NCBI GenBank assembly: GCA_036873755.1 | Contig: JAVTVY010036978.1 | Location: 94,555-158,554, forward strand | Reading direction: 5' to 3' | DNA from: Hanleya hanleyi | Lineage: Eukaryota; Mollusca; Polyplacophora; Lepidopleurida; Hanleyidae | Length of the DNA stretch: 64,000 bases | Shown here: in pieces, positions 33,101-43,444 of the stretch | Layout: each line of letters starts with the position of its first letter | How positions within the stretch are numbered: position 1 is the stretch's first letter | Notes under the pieces: generated by a model | Database searches by the model: none | What the model was told of the DNA's origin: nothing | The model's input: the letters and a program-made list of their open reading frames with translations, nothing else | Program-made: the position numbers and the translations under genes

Positions 33101-34235
33101 TTCGCGTATTACCTGAATGTTGTCAGTGCATAATGTTACGGAATTTCATATAGATATCGTTGATGAGACATTCAAGAAGATCTACTAATAACAATATTTG
33201 AAGGCACGTCATCATCGAAGTTTTCTCAATAAGTCCTATCCAATAAACATATCAAGATTTCATGAGAATCATTGGCCATTACATCTCATATTAGGTGTCC
33301 TCATACACGATCATCCATTTTACAAACGTCGACAGGGTTATTTAATTGATTAGTATCATGTAAATAAATCAATACGGTGCAAGCATAGATAACACAAGCG
33401 GTTCTTCAGTCCGCCCGCTTACGAAGATCATCCAGGTTTACTATATCTCTATTGGGAAAGTGTATTATCTCCCCATCAATCACCGCCGTTCTTTAAGGTC
33501 GAAGGTATAAAAGTGGGCTTTTATAAGTAATTACCTTGGTTTCACTTTTATCAAAGGTCTCTGCAATTATTTCCATTGATGGATTGAGAAACTAATCCAG
33601 ACGATTTGTTTGAAATACTAATTTATTACGGGGAATATCTGATTAAAGTTTTTACATATTATCGATAGTTCTTGTATATACTTTAGTGTAATATTAAAAC
33701 ATAATTGAATGGTTGATAATTTAAACAAATTGTAAAGACCTTTGGTACTTGCCGGAAGTTCACTGCACCACTGCGCCACTAGTGGTACAGGGGAGATAAA
33801 ACCTTTCCCAAATATGGTCTTCAAAAGGAACAGGCGGCGAGATTCTCTATTCCCCATTATCAGCGAGGGCTGGGTTGTTTGAGGCAGCGATGCAGAAATG
33901 TGGTTAGGAGATGAAGATGAATAGTGTGATGGTTATGGTACAGATAATTTGAATTATAAAATGAATCTGGCGCGCCTAAGTCTGGTGGAACTGGTCTCTT
34001 CACCGACAGAACACGAGCTGCATGTGGCGTGCTGATAAAGCAATAATGGTTTTCCCTCAAAGGTAAGGGTTGTCATTGGGACAACCAACAATAGCAATTT
34101 GTCTTCTTCGATGTTGTTGTTAAAGCACCGATCTACATACATCTCCTCTGTAGCATGAGTTTTGTACCGTGTGTGTTTCCACAAGGAAAAGATTATTTTT
34201 CTCTACTTGACGACTGTACATGGATAGTCACACAC
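30188..34235 (+). mobile_element. B-family element, copy 2 (longest)
   Basis: The first 2.8 kb parallel copy 1 (24905-27455), and 32560-34210 parallel copy 3 (59086-60760). It has no recognisable enzyme. It includes an exon-like open frame near its right end (separate entry). Its left end coincides with the cut edge of the Polinton capsid gene, so the insertion or rearrangement that placed B here removed the rest of that element. Confidence 0.65.
33954..34184 (-). CDS. Unrecognised conserved open frame in B family
   Basis: The frame includes THATEEMYVDRCFNNNIEED, then TTLTFEGKPLLLYQHATCSS. The same frame is open in copy 3 (about 60507-60720: THSTEEMSVDRCF, TTLSFEGQPLLLRQHATCSS), with a few extra codons there. 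Differences are partly conservative, which hints at a real captured exon or an element gene. I recognise no domain. There are two nearby Cys (CSSC) and no membrane segment. It may be non-functional. Confidence 0.4.
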   Translation of the reverse strand: MWKHTRYKTHATEEMYVDRCFNNNIEEDKLLLLVVPMTTLTFEGKPLLLYQHATCSSCSVGEETSSTRLRRARFIL

Positions 34236-34239
34236 GTCC

Positions 34240-34335
34240 AGGTAATCATATCGTAGTTAGATATATGCTCGCTATATGACCAATATACTGCTGAACGCAA
34301 CGTTAACCCCTAACTCACTCACTCGTTCCTTATCT
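34240..34335 (+). repeat. SINE-like tail
   Basis: CAATATACTGCTGAACGCAACGTTAACCCCTAACTCACTCACTCG is the same kind of tail as at 9340-9400, here ending in CTCA repeats. Confidence 0.5.
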
Positions 34336-34495
34336 GCATTCTCTTCGTCATCATCTACAATAACAAGTGATGCAACCCTCATGTTGAATCCGTATACCCA
34401 GTTTCATTACGAATTCCCGTACAGGGGGAATTACGGTGTCTGAGAACAGTCAACAGTAAATGGATGATTGAGCGTGGAAAATGCCATGAGGTAAG
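34336..34495. other. Short anonymous spacer
   Basis: Nothing recognisable lies between the SINE-like tail and the RTX units. Confidence 0.3.
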
Positions 34496-35741
34496 TTTTC
34501 AAGATCCTCATGGTGCTCATATGAACAGTCACAATCAAAGTGTGACTGAGATACATCATTCTCTAGATAACGACTTTACAACCATTATTATGGATTAAGA
34601 ATACTGATCAGCGATACGGATTTTATATTTTTGGAACATCATGATGTCTTGTCGGCATCATTGAAAACTGTTGATCGCTTATCTCTTGCAGGAAACTAGC
34701 CTATGTTTATGTATACTATGATTGTCTTTTTGGATTTGGTGCTAATACTGTTATATAGATATGGAATAGATCTTGAACAGGTACAAAAAAGCGTACCTGA
34801 GATACAACACGTATCACGAATCGTTAGATTCTTGGTATGTGCTTTAAAATAGGTTAACCAGAAGACTATACTGTGAAGTCATTTGGCTCTGTCAGCATGT
34901 CGGCACCTCTTCCCACTTTCCTTGTACAATGTATGTGTTGTAATTTTTACCTGTATATGGCGAGATTCTGCTGGTGGACGTTTCGTTCCCGAGGCCCGCC
35001 CCCTGTAAATACCTTTTGGTCTTTGATATATGTTAGCATTTGTGGGAAGTTGATGCTGGGTCGACATCGGGCCTTACAGACTAAACTTTTGTGTTAAATG
35101 CCGTCATTTTCATCTGACGACGATACAGCTCACCAATCCCCAGTGTACGAGTTGTCACAGCGAAACAGCTCACCAATTACCAGTATACGAGTTGTCAGAG
35201 CATTTCCATCATAGCTCTAGATTTGTATCTAATACCGATTATGCCCGTGTGGTCATGTCATCCAAGTTGCCACATGAACAGGTACAAAAAAAGCGTACCT
35301 GAGATACAACACATATCACGAATCGTTAGATTCTTGGTATGTACTTTAAAATAGATTAACCGGAAGACTATACTGTGAAGTCATCTGGCTCTGTCAGTAT
35401 GTCGGCACCTCTTCCCACTTCCCTTATATGTGTTGTAATTTTTACCCGTATATGGCGAGATTCTGCTGATGGACGTTTCGTCCCTGAGGCCCCCCCCCTC
35501 CTGTACAGACCTTATGGTGTTTGATATATGTTGGCATTTGTGGAAAGTTGATGCTGGGTCGACATCGGGCCTTACAGTCTTACTAGTCTTTTGTGTTAAA
35601 TGCCGTCATTTTCATCTGACGACGATACAGCTCACCAATCCCCAGTGTACGAGTTGTCACAGCGAAACAGCTCACCAATTACCAGTATACGAGTTGTCAG
35701 AGCATTTCCATCATAGCTCTAGATTTGTATCTAATACTGCT
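34496..35741 (+). repeat. Tandem RTX 3' repeat units
   Basis: An RTX 3' UTR (hairpin AGTCAC 34527-34532 with GTGACT 34542-34547, then the GATACGGATTT block) is followed by two ~501-bp units that begin GAACAGGTACAAAAAAGCGTACC at 34775 and 35276. Each unit has the ACAGCTC...GAGTTGT double hairpin and TTGTATCT...AGATACAA stem. The array continues past the inserted element X at 56472. Confidence 0.7.
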
Positions 35742-37910
35742 TATAGTTCAGACCAGCTGAAAGGTTAGTGTTGGCGCACCAACGGCGCGCAAACGAAGCG
35801 CGCCAACACAAAGGTATAGCGCGCCAATGCCCATGATTATCGGCTGGCCATTGTTCTAACTCTGTTGAATGTAGTCCGTCAACATGATTGAACACAGGCC
35901 GCGCGCTATCAGCACGGTCAGACAATGGCTGGAAGCGAGCTGCAGGAGTAAACGCCCGCTAGTGAGGTCTTTGTTAGCGAGCGATCGTTCACGCGAGGGA
36001 GCTCAAGAAAATCAGTTGGGAGTCCACGTGGCGTTAATCGGCACGAAGCTAACTGTTTGCACAGAATGTCTGCCTGTAATTTATACCTATTAAATAACAT
36101 CAGGTATATGAATTTGTGTTACCGGCGAACACGTGGACCTCGATCAAGCGTATTTGCATTCCATCTAAAAATTTGTAAAAGGAAATAGATTTAAGATTTA
36201 TTTTAATCATAAAACACTGCTTGCAAAATGGATTGTAATTTGTGTTTCGTCGGACACCTGCTTTCAAAGTTGACCCAGACTTGCGCGTCTCACGGAATAG
36301 CGTTTCTGGTATTAAAGAATGGGTATTTGTTTATTGGAAGTTTCATCTTACGGCCGCTTCGCATACAGATGCGCAAGTTCAAGTCATTCGTTTTTATATA
36401 TTCAAAAATTCTTGCAAATTGTGTTAATTTTGACCGTTCAAGAGTAAATGCCAGGGATTTTACTACCGGATTATGCAGTGTATAAATATTTAATCAGTGG
36501 GACAAGAACCGATGAAACGAATTATGTAATACCCGTACCTTTTTACTAGAAATCGGTTGATTGATTTGATTGAAGTGTGGTAATCCCTTTCTGAGGATTT
36601 GTCACCAATAAAACAGAACTCACTCCTCTGTGAAATAGATCAACCCTCATGAAATCTGGCGTCTACACACAACCCAGCTATCCAGACGAACTTTGGTACA
36701 AGTGCTGGATGCTGTCTGAACATGCTTAATATAGCCCCGCGCGACCAGTTTGACCCCACGTGGCATTCGCGGGAAAATGAGAACACGTGTTTGAAATCTT
36801 GCAACATATTACTGTGCAGAAGTTATATTTTACTGAACCGACAGTATGATTTGGCAGGAAGAAGACCGACTGATGGGAAAATCTTTCACTTTAAGTTATA
36901 ATCCATATTACTATGAAAACAGTACAGTCGACGGCAGTTCAATACGATTTCACTTGAGTACATGTACGTATATCCTCGCAGGTTATTCATGCACAAATAC
37001 TTGAATGTACACGTTTAAAGTCTGCGGCGTATTCGTTTTGATCAAATGATAGATGAAACGAATTAGTATGAGGAAAATCCGTCTGGGATTAATCTGTTAT
37101 TATTTTGTTGTTTTTTATTTCTAGCCCTGCCGTTGTAATGTTGATACATCCTGCTATAGTATAATAAATACTGGTCCTAGGGGGCCACACCTGCAATAAC
37201 ACTGGTGAAAACCCAGACTGCTACTTGCCCGTTTTGTTTTTCTAGTATTCATTGTTTAGTATCTGCGGGTGCAAGTTTCGGGTTATTTTAGGTCGAAAAT
37301 TCTTATTTCTGACCAGCGAAACCCTCATCAGGGAGACTATACGCATTGACCGTTAGACCTACATTTCATATGTGTTAATGTATACTTCCTGTCGAACAGT
37401 ATCACGGATGTTATATTGTCAGCAAGAAAACAACACTGTAAAGATTAATCATCTCGTTAAGTTTGGCGTAAACAAGTGGAGAATATAAACATAACAGTGC
37501 ATTCTCTCTCTGACGGGGTAAAGCGATATCTCGCTTTCGTCCAACAAAATGCGCGTCTGCGTCTCGTTTGAAAAGAAATTAAATGGCATTAACTTATTGT
37601 TTAGGTAGAAATCTCTGTTATTGTTTCGTTTTTGTTATTTAGCTGGAACGATGGATGTGTGGGCCATAAATACTTGTTAATTCTTATTTCCTCATCGGAA
37701 GTTATATATTATTTCGTGTGCAACCTTTAACAGTCGGGCGGTAACGAATAAAGAGCATATACAATTGGAGTATTTGTCATTCTCTGTAAGGGGCTAATTG
37801 ATCTTTTGAGTTTCTGTGTATATTTTGGTTAGGCGGTTGTAACAAGACAAGCCAAAGAGACAACTAGTCTGACCGAGCACTGCATGTTGCCCCGATTATG
37901 ATCTCGACTC

Positions 37911-37941
<31 letters not shown>

Positions 37942-38188
37942 ATTTAGAGTATTGGCGCTCCATTCGATTGAATGATTTGCGCCATGTCATTGATATTGCT
38001 TCAGTATAAAAGTAATCTGTATGAATAAAAAAAAAAAATATAAAAAATCTCAATGGATTTAACATGCAGAGGGAATATATAGATTAAAAGTGTTATGGCT
38101 CAGGGAAGGGCAGGCGATGTTAAATGTTTGGCAGGTTATTTTCATGAAGGGGAAGTAAAATATATAAAAAGCAATCAATATGTATGCC

Positions 38189-38440
38189 AGTGGTATATAT
38201 TACCCTGTTTGAGCCACATTTCACCCGGATGTAGAGGTCATTTGGGGAGGATTTGAGGAGGAGAGGTCAAGTGCACTATAGTTCCGGCAGAATGACCAAA
38301 AAGCTACCTCCAGCACAGGAGAGTTCCAATTGTTGCAGGGAATGTATTCCTCCGCGGTGATGCGGTCTGGCGGTGATGTGGTCGCGGGAAAAGGCTTCCG
38401 CGGAGAAAAAGTAGTCCCCGGACTTGAAATACGCTGCATG
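38189..38440 (+). repeat. Palindrome terminal segment T, left
   Basis: The outermost ~250 bp mirrors 49930-50176. Features are CCCTGTTTGAGCCACATTTCACCC, a polypurine GGGGAGGATTTGAGGAGGAGAGG, and a block (38281-38330) resembling 28904-28948 beside the protease gene. Confidence 0.7.
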
Positions 38441-39600
38441 GTCCGATTGGGTCGAGTGAGGTATCAAAGTGAAGCATTCATGAAGGGGCATCTAATGGGC
38501 TGGGTGTGCGGTTGAAATATCGGCATTCTGCGCATGCTCGGTGGCCAAAGTGTATGGAAATAGACGTTTTGGAGCTAGGGGAGCCCCTAATGGTCCAATG
38601 GGGTCGAGTGAGGTATCAAAGTGAAGCATTCGTGAAGGGGCATCTGATGGGCTGGGTGTGGGGTTGAAATATCGGCATTCGGCGCATGCGCGGTGGCCAA
38701 AGGGTATGAAATTAGACGTTTTGGAGCTAGGGGAGCCCCTAATGGTCCAATGGGGTCGAGTGAGGTATCAAAGTGAAGCATTCGTGAAGGGGCATCTGAT
38801 GGGCTGGGTGTGAGATTGAGATATCGGCATTCTGCGCATGCGCGGTGGCCAAAGGGTATGAAAATAGACGTTTTGAAGCTAGGGGAGCCACTAATGGTCC
38901 AATGGGGTCATATGAGGTATCAATGTGAAGCATTCGTGAAGGGGCATCTGACTGGACTAGCGGCTCGGGCGTTGTCACCATTCTGCGCATGCGCAGACAG
39001 GGAATTGTGGGAAAAGGGTATGGAAATAGACGTTTTGGGATGTAGGTGAGCCCCTAGTGGGTCGATGGAGACGTATGAGGTATCAATGTGAAGCCTATGT
39101 GAGCGGGCATCTAACTGGGCTAGTGGCTCGAGCGTTGTCACCATTCTACGCATGCGCAGACAGGGAATTGTGGAAAAGGGTGTGGAAATAGACGTTTTGG
39201 GATCGAGCGGGGTTTCTAATGGGGCGATGGAGTCGTATGAGGTATCAATGTAAAGCCTATGTGAGGGGGCATCTGACTGGACTAGTGGCTCGAGCGTTGT
39301 CACCATTCTACGCATGCGCAGACATGGAATTGTGGGAAAAGTGTATGGAAATAGAAGTTTTGGGATGTAGGTGAGCCACGAGTGGGCCGATTGGGTGAAG
39401 TGAGGTATCAAAGTGAAGCATTCGTGAAGGGGCATCTGATGGGCTGGGTGTGGGGTTGAAATATCGGCATTCTGCTCATGCGCGGTGGCCAAAGGGTATG
39501 GAAATAGACGTTTTGGGATCTAGGGGAGCCCCTAATGGGCCGATCGAGTTGTATGAGGTATCAATGTGAAGCCTATGTGAAGGGGCAACCAGTTATGGGT
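38440..39600 (+). repeat. Array A, left arm
   Basis: It holds about eight units of ~145-165 bp with GGTCGAGTGAGGTATCAAAGTGAAGC, GGGGCATCTGATGGGCTGG, TTCTGCGCATGCGCGGTGGCC and TATGGAAATAGACGTTTTGG. Inner units read TGCGCATGCGCAGACAGGGAATTGTGG. Nearly every unit has an NRF-1-type TGCGCATGCGC palindrome. Confidence 0.75.
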
Positions 39601-39639
39601 GGGTGCATGTAAAATTTTTCCTGAAAAAGAAAACGGAAC

Positions 39640-40560
39640 ACGGACTTTATCGAAAAATCCGGCAAAATGCCTATATGGGGTATGGGGGATATAGGACCAT
39701 CCTGGGAAACCTACTTCTCGACATTTGCGGTATAGGTTGTGGGGTCTCGTTTTCTTAGTCTCGTCAAGACAAACATGATAGGAAGTGTCGCGGAGCGAAT
39801 GGTTGAAATTTTTGGAAAAAGTTCAGGGAGACCTATATAGTCCCATACTGGGGGTATAGGACCAATGTTTGTCCCACTGGGAAACCTACTTCTAGATATT
39901 TGCGGTATGGTTGTTTGGATTTGTTCTCTTAGCCTCGTCAAGACAAACATGATAGGAAGTGTCCCGGCACGAAACGGTGAAATTTTTGAAAAAGTACCAT
40001 ATAGCTCCATATAGACCCATATAATCCCATACTGGGGGTATAGGACCAATGTTTGTCCCACTGGGAAACCTACTTCTATACATTTGCGGTATGGTTGTTT
40101 GGATTTGTTTTCTTAGTCTCGTCATTTAGAACACGATAGGAAGTGTCGCGGAGCGAATCGTTGAAATTTTTGGAAATAGTTCAGGGAGACCTATATAGTC
40201 CCATACTGGGGGTAAAGGACCAATGTTTGTCCCACTGGGAAACCTACTTCTGTACATTTGCGGTATGGTTGTTTGGATTTGTTTTCTTAGTCTCGTCATT
40301 TAGAACACGATAGGAAGTGTCCCGGAGCGAAACGGTGAAATTTTTGAAAAAAGTCACCGAGACCCATATAGACCCATATAGACCCATACTGGGGATATAG
40401 GACCAATGTTTGTCCCACTGGGAAACCTACTTCTATACATTTGCGGTATGGTTGTCTGAATTTGTTTTCTTAGTCTCGTCAAGACAAACATGATAGGAAG
40501 TGTCCCGGCACGAAACGGTGAAATTTTTGGAAAAAGTTCACCGAGGCCTGGGTAGGCCCA
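39640..40560 (+). repeat. Array B, left arm
   Basis: Five units of ~171-186 bp share CTGGGAAACCTACTTCT, ATTTGCGGTATGGTTGTTTGGATTTGTTTTCTTAG, CTCGTCAAGACAAACATGATAGGAAGTGTC and GTGAAATTTTTG. The right arm has six units, so copy number has drifted between the arms. Confidence 0.75.
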
Positions 40561-40599
40561 TAGGCCTATACTGCATGGCTATGGGAGTATAGGCCCATA

Positions 40600-41375
40600 C
40601 GGGGTGGACGTGTTGGAGTCTAGGTGAGTCCCTGGTGGTCCAATGGTGTCGTATGAGGTCTTATTTTGAAGCTCTCATGCAGGAGCACTTAACTACACTA
40701 ATGGTTAGGACGTTGTCAATACTCTGCGCATGCGCAGTCTGGCCGTAGTATAGAAAGCAGGCATTTTGGGGGGTATGTGGGTGTGTGTTTGGGGTAGAGA
40801 TGGACCGCTATGGATCCGAATGGGTCGTGGAAGGTGTCAAAGTGAAGCTTGTGTGGGTTAGAGTCAGAATGGTGTGTTTTTAAGTGCAAGTCGCGTTAAT
40901 CTGCGCATGCGCAGTTGTTTGTAGTAAGTAAAGTGGCCATTTTGGGGCAGTATATGAAGGTATTTGGGGTCGAGATGGGCTATTCACGGTTCGAATGCGT
41001 CCTGGAAGGTGTCATCTTGTAGCTCTCGGGGTGTTGACCTCGCTTTGAGGGCTGTCCACAGCATATGTGACGTCATCAGTAGGAGTAGTAGCGAAAGTGA
41101 GCATTTTGGGGCAGTGAAAGATGGTATTTGGTGTAGAGATGGACCATCCTTGGTCCGAATGCGTCATGGGAGGTGTCATGTTGTAGCTCTCGGGGTATAG
41201 ACCCCGATTTGAGGGATATCCACAGCATCTGTGACGTCATTGGTGACGTCATCAGTATGAGTAGTAGCGAAATGGGACATTTTTTAGCAGTGAAGGATGT
41301 TACTTGGTGTAGAGATGGACCATCCGCGGTGCGAATGCGTCGTGTGATGTGTCATCTTGTAGCAACGCCCACCAA
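40600..41375 (+). repeat. Array C, left arm
   Basis: Units of ~165-175 bp are anchored by GAGATGGACC...GGTCCGAATGCGTC..GGAGGTGTCA. The outer units hold TCTGCGCATGCGCAG (40731 and 40901 areas). The inner units hold GTGACGTCAT at the equivalent place (about 41067 and 41231-41252). The anchor is similar to array A's GGTCCAATGGGGTCGAGTGAGGTATCA, so A and C share an ancestor. Confidence 0.65.
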
Positions 41376-41789
41376 CGCCATTCTTAATGCTTCAAGGCCC
41401 TGGTGAAATAGATGAAAAGCTCTGATATTCCATGGAATTGTCACTAATTCTTCGAAATGCAGTGACCTCCGTCGACGCCCGTCGTTACACCTTAACACTC
41501 TAACATAACGCCATGATATAGACCGGAGTTTATTCTCCCCAATGTTACATCATATCCACGCTGGGGGAGCCGCGTTGGGTATATTTACAATTCAAGAAGA
41601 TTCTTGTCCAGTCAGAGGCCACCATTTGCATCTGTCATATTCGTTCCTGTCCGTTAGATGTATTCTCGGCTACTCTTGTCCAATCAGAAGTCGCCATTTC
41701 AGAAAGTTCCATCTTCGGCCATGTTTGCTCTGAACCGTTTGTTCTAATCGTCATCGGGCAGGCCAGGATACCGTTGAGGAAACATATCC
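41376..41789 (-). other. 3' flank of the left-arm genes, with polyadenylation signal
   Basis: On the minus strand, AATAAA lies in GGAGAATAAAC (41529-41539) and ends the outward transcription unit. Two copies of TCTGATTGGACAAGA (inverted CCAAT boxes) lie between it and the last reading frame. The right arm mirrors this at 46334-46640. Confidence 0.5.
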
Positions 41790-42145
41790 TCAGATAGTTG
41801 TTTGCGCATTCTGAGTATCTATCAGTGCATGGGTGAATACTTTCATCCGGTGGGGGTGGTGGATCAGCTTGGTAAGGAAAAACGTAACATTGGTCACCTT
41901 CTTCACTGTCCACTTGGTGTTGGGTCGTTGTTGTTGGGCCCATCCCAAGACATCCAATTGTTCCAGTTTCTCCAGCATCATCTCTAGTGACCTCCGGTTA
42001 ATGATGGTAAACGGTTGGTCGTACACTGGGTTGATGGCAGTGGAATAGAAATAGCGCAATTCACCCGTCATCTTATGGCATAAGATGTACCCAAATGCTA
42101 CATTTAATGTGAAGGCCGTATGTTGGTCATTGAAGATGGTTTCCA
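41790..42145 (-). CDS. Polinton polymerase N-terminal-like frame, left arm
   Basis: The frame is open from about 42180 and recognisable from FNDQHTAFTLNVAFGYIL, then ELRYFYSTAINPVYDQP, DVLGWAQQQRPNTKW and TNVTFFLTKLIHHPH. The pattern FGYIL...TGE.RYFY...N......P..I..R..LE.....L...DVL.W..QQRPNTKW....TNVTFF is one I recall upstream of DNA polymerase B in Polinton-type proteins of invertebrates and fish, where C2H2 fingers precede it. There is no ATG at a sensible place, and the frame overlaps the end of the zinc-finger ORF in another frame, so it is probably the displaced C-terminal part of that protein. None of the polymerase catalytic region follows. Confidence 0.55.
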
Positions 42146-42714
42146 CGTAGCTGCGTAGACGGGTGAGGTTGGTCAGTGGGAAAATTGTAGATATCTTGAA
42201 TAGGGCGATGACGGTGGAAACAGTGCCGTGTCATGGACCAATGGCGCCGAGAGATGTCACTCTCTGGATGATCTTCGGGTAAGAGATCGCTAGGAACATT
42301 TACGGTGGGGTCCGGCTGGAAATCCAGGCTCTTCCCAACTGTGGGTATAGGCAGGCTCTCCGTCATCGCATCACCAGTGGCGTTCGTCTTCCCGGGCTTA
42401 TCTTCACTGGGTCTGACCTTCCGCGGCTCCTCTTCAGTAGGAAGTTGTCGCCAAAACCGTAGAGACGGACCATGAATCAAACGCTCATGCCGTTTTAACT
42501 GACTGGGTCGTTTGAAGAGTTGACCACAATCCTTACATTGTTCCTTCGCGCCCTCGTGGAATGAGCGTTCGTGGCGCAGTAAATGATCCTCCCGATTAAA
42601 TGACCGTGCGCAGGTTATACAAGTATACCGTGCATCGTTGTGGGTGGAGGCCTCGTGGCGTCGTAAATTATCTAGACGAGTAAACTGCTTCTGGCAAGCT
42701 GTGCAAGTGAACAT
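42127..42714 (-). CDS. C2H2 zinc-finger gene 2, left arm
   Basis: The product is 195 residues with three classical fingers at the N-terminus: CTACQKQF...HEASTH, CITCARSF...HERSFH and CKDCGQLF...HERLIH, each CX2CX12HX4H. A Pro/Glu/Ser-rich linker follows, then RRHWSMTRHCFHRHR. It probably binds DNA or RNA. It is paralogous to gene 1 on the same arm. Compared with the right-arm copy it lacks 51 bp (17 codons, in frame) after DFQPDPT. A TATA box lies 45-53 bases upstream of the ATG. The end of the frame overlaps the polymerase-like frame, offset by +1. Confidence 0.7.
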   Translation of the reverse strand: MFTCTACQKQFTRLDNLRRHEASTHNDARYTCITCARSFNREDHLLRHERSFHEGAKEQCKDCGQLFKRPSQLKRHERLIHGPSLRFWRQLPTEEEPRKVRPSEDKPGKTNATGDAMTESLPIPTVGKSLDFQPDPTVNVPSDLLPEDHPESDISRRHWSMTRHCFHRHRPIQDIYNFPTDQPHPSTQLRGNHLQ

Positions 42715-42758
42715 CTTGGTGGTTGACAGAGTGTCTGATGAAACGGCAAGGCCGCTTC

Positions 42759-42767
42759 CCTTTTATA
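42759..42767 (-). promoter_or_regulatory. TATA box of gene 2, left arm
   Basis: TATAAAAGG on the minus strand, inside a block near-identical to the gene 1 promoter. The stop codon of gene 1 (TAA) lies inside this TATA box. Confidence 0.65.
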
Positions 42768-43362
42768 GCACGCTAGCTGGTGATCTATTTTTAGCACGTA
42801 TAGGGCAGTGTCGGATCATGGACAAATGGCGTCGATACATCTCACTCACTGGATGATCTTCGGGTAAGAGGTCGCTGGGAACATCCACCGCATCTTCCAG
42901 AAAATGTTCGTTGTTGTCAGGCGTATGACTGGAAACAGTAATGCTAGGGACCGGCTGGATATCTAGGCTCTTCTGAGCTGTGGGTATAGGCGGGCTCTCC
43001 GTGATCGCATCACCAGTGGCATTCTCCTCCCCGGGTTCATCTTCAGTGGATCTGTCCCTCCTGGGTGCCTCTTTAGTGGAAAGTTGTCCCTCATGCCGTG
43101 GTGACGGACCATGAATCAAACGCTCATGCCGTTTTAACTGACTGGGTCGTCTGAAGAGTTGACCACATTCTTCGCATGGACGCTTGGGTGGCCCATGAAT
43201 TGAACGTTCATGGCGCTGTAAATGATCTGGGCGCTGAAACGACAGTGTAGGCCTACATATCGTACAGCTATACCGGGCGGTTCCATCGTGCTTGGTAGCC
43301 TCATGGCGGCGCAAGTCGTGCCGGCGAGTGAATGATTTCGAGCACGTAGTACAAGTGAACAT
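42763..43362 (-). CDS. C2H2 zinc-finger gene 1, left arm (intact)
   Basis: The product is 199 residues. Finger 1 is CTTCSKSF...HEATKH (CX2CX12HX4H). Finger 2 is CTICRPTLSF...HERSIH with two extra residues (CX2CX14HX4H). Finger 3 is CEECGQLF...HERLIH. An acidic/Ser/Pro linker and SEMYRRHLSMIRHCP follow. The gene starts 45 bases downstream of a TATA box, and its stop lies in the TATA box of gene 2, a very compact virus-like arrangement. The likely role is nucleic-acid binding, perhaps regulation or replication; that is inference. The right-arm copy is frameshifted, so this is the better allele. Confidence 0.7.
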   Translation of the reverse strand: MFTCTTCSKSFTRRHDLRRHEATKHDGTARYSCTICRPTLSFQRPDHLQRHERSIHGPPKRPCEECGQLFRRPSQLKRHERLIHGPSPRHEGQLSTKEAPRRDRSTEDEPGEENATGDAITESPPIPTAQKSLDIQPVPSITVSSHTPDNNEHFLEDAVDVPSDLLPEDHPVSEMYRRHLSMIRHCPIRAKNRSPASVL

Positions 43363-43388
43363 CTTGGTGGTTGACAGAGTGTCTGATG

Positions 43389-43415
43389 AAACGGCCAGGC
43401 CGTTTCCTTTTTATA
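43389..43415 (-). promoter_or_regulatory. Promoter of gene 1, left arm: TATA plus 17-bp palindrome
   Basis: TATAAAAAG (43407-43415) is followed by AAACGGCC-A-GGCCGTTT (43389-43405), a perfect inverted repeat between TATA and ATG, where transcription would start. It mirrors 44682-44708. Confidence 0.65.
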
Positions 43416-43444
43416 GCAAGCTAGCTGTTGATCTATTTTTAGCA

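Noticed and set aside
35115..35160. CTGACGA followed by GAAAC, resembling a hammerhead ribozyme core
   Set aside because: The segment between them does not form the needed stem II, and no matching stem I or III was found. The ACAGCTC/GAGTTGT hairpin explains the pairing better.
41635..41943. Minus-strand frame with NNYLRICFLNGILA as a continuation of the polymerase-like protein
   Set aside because: The resemblance to the next polymerase-region block is weak, and the frame starts with a Pro run and ends in non-coding flank. I could not support it.
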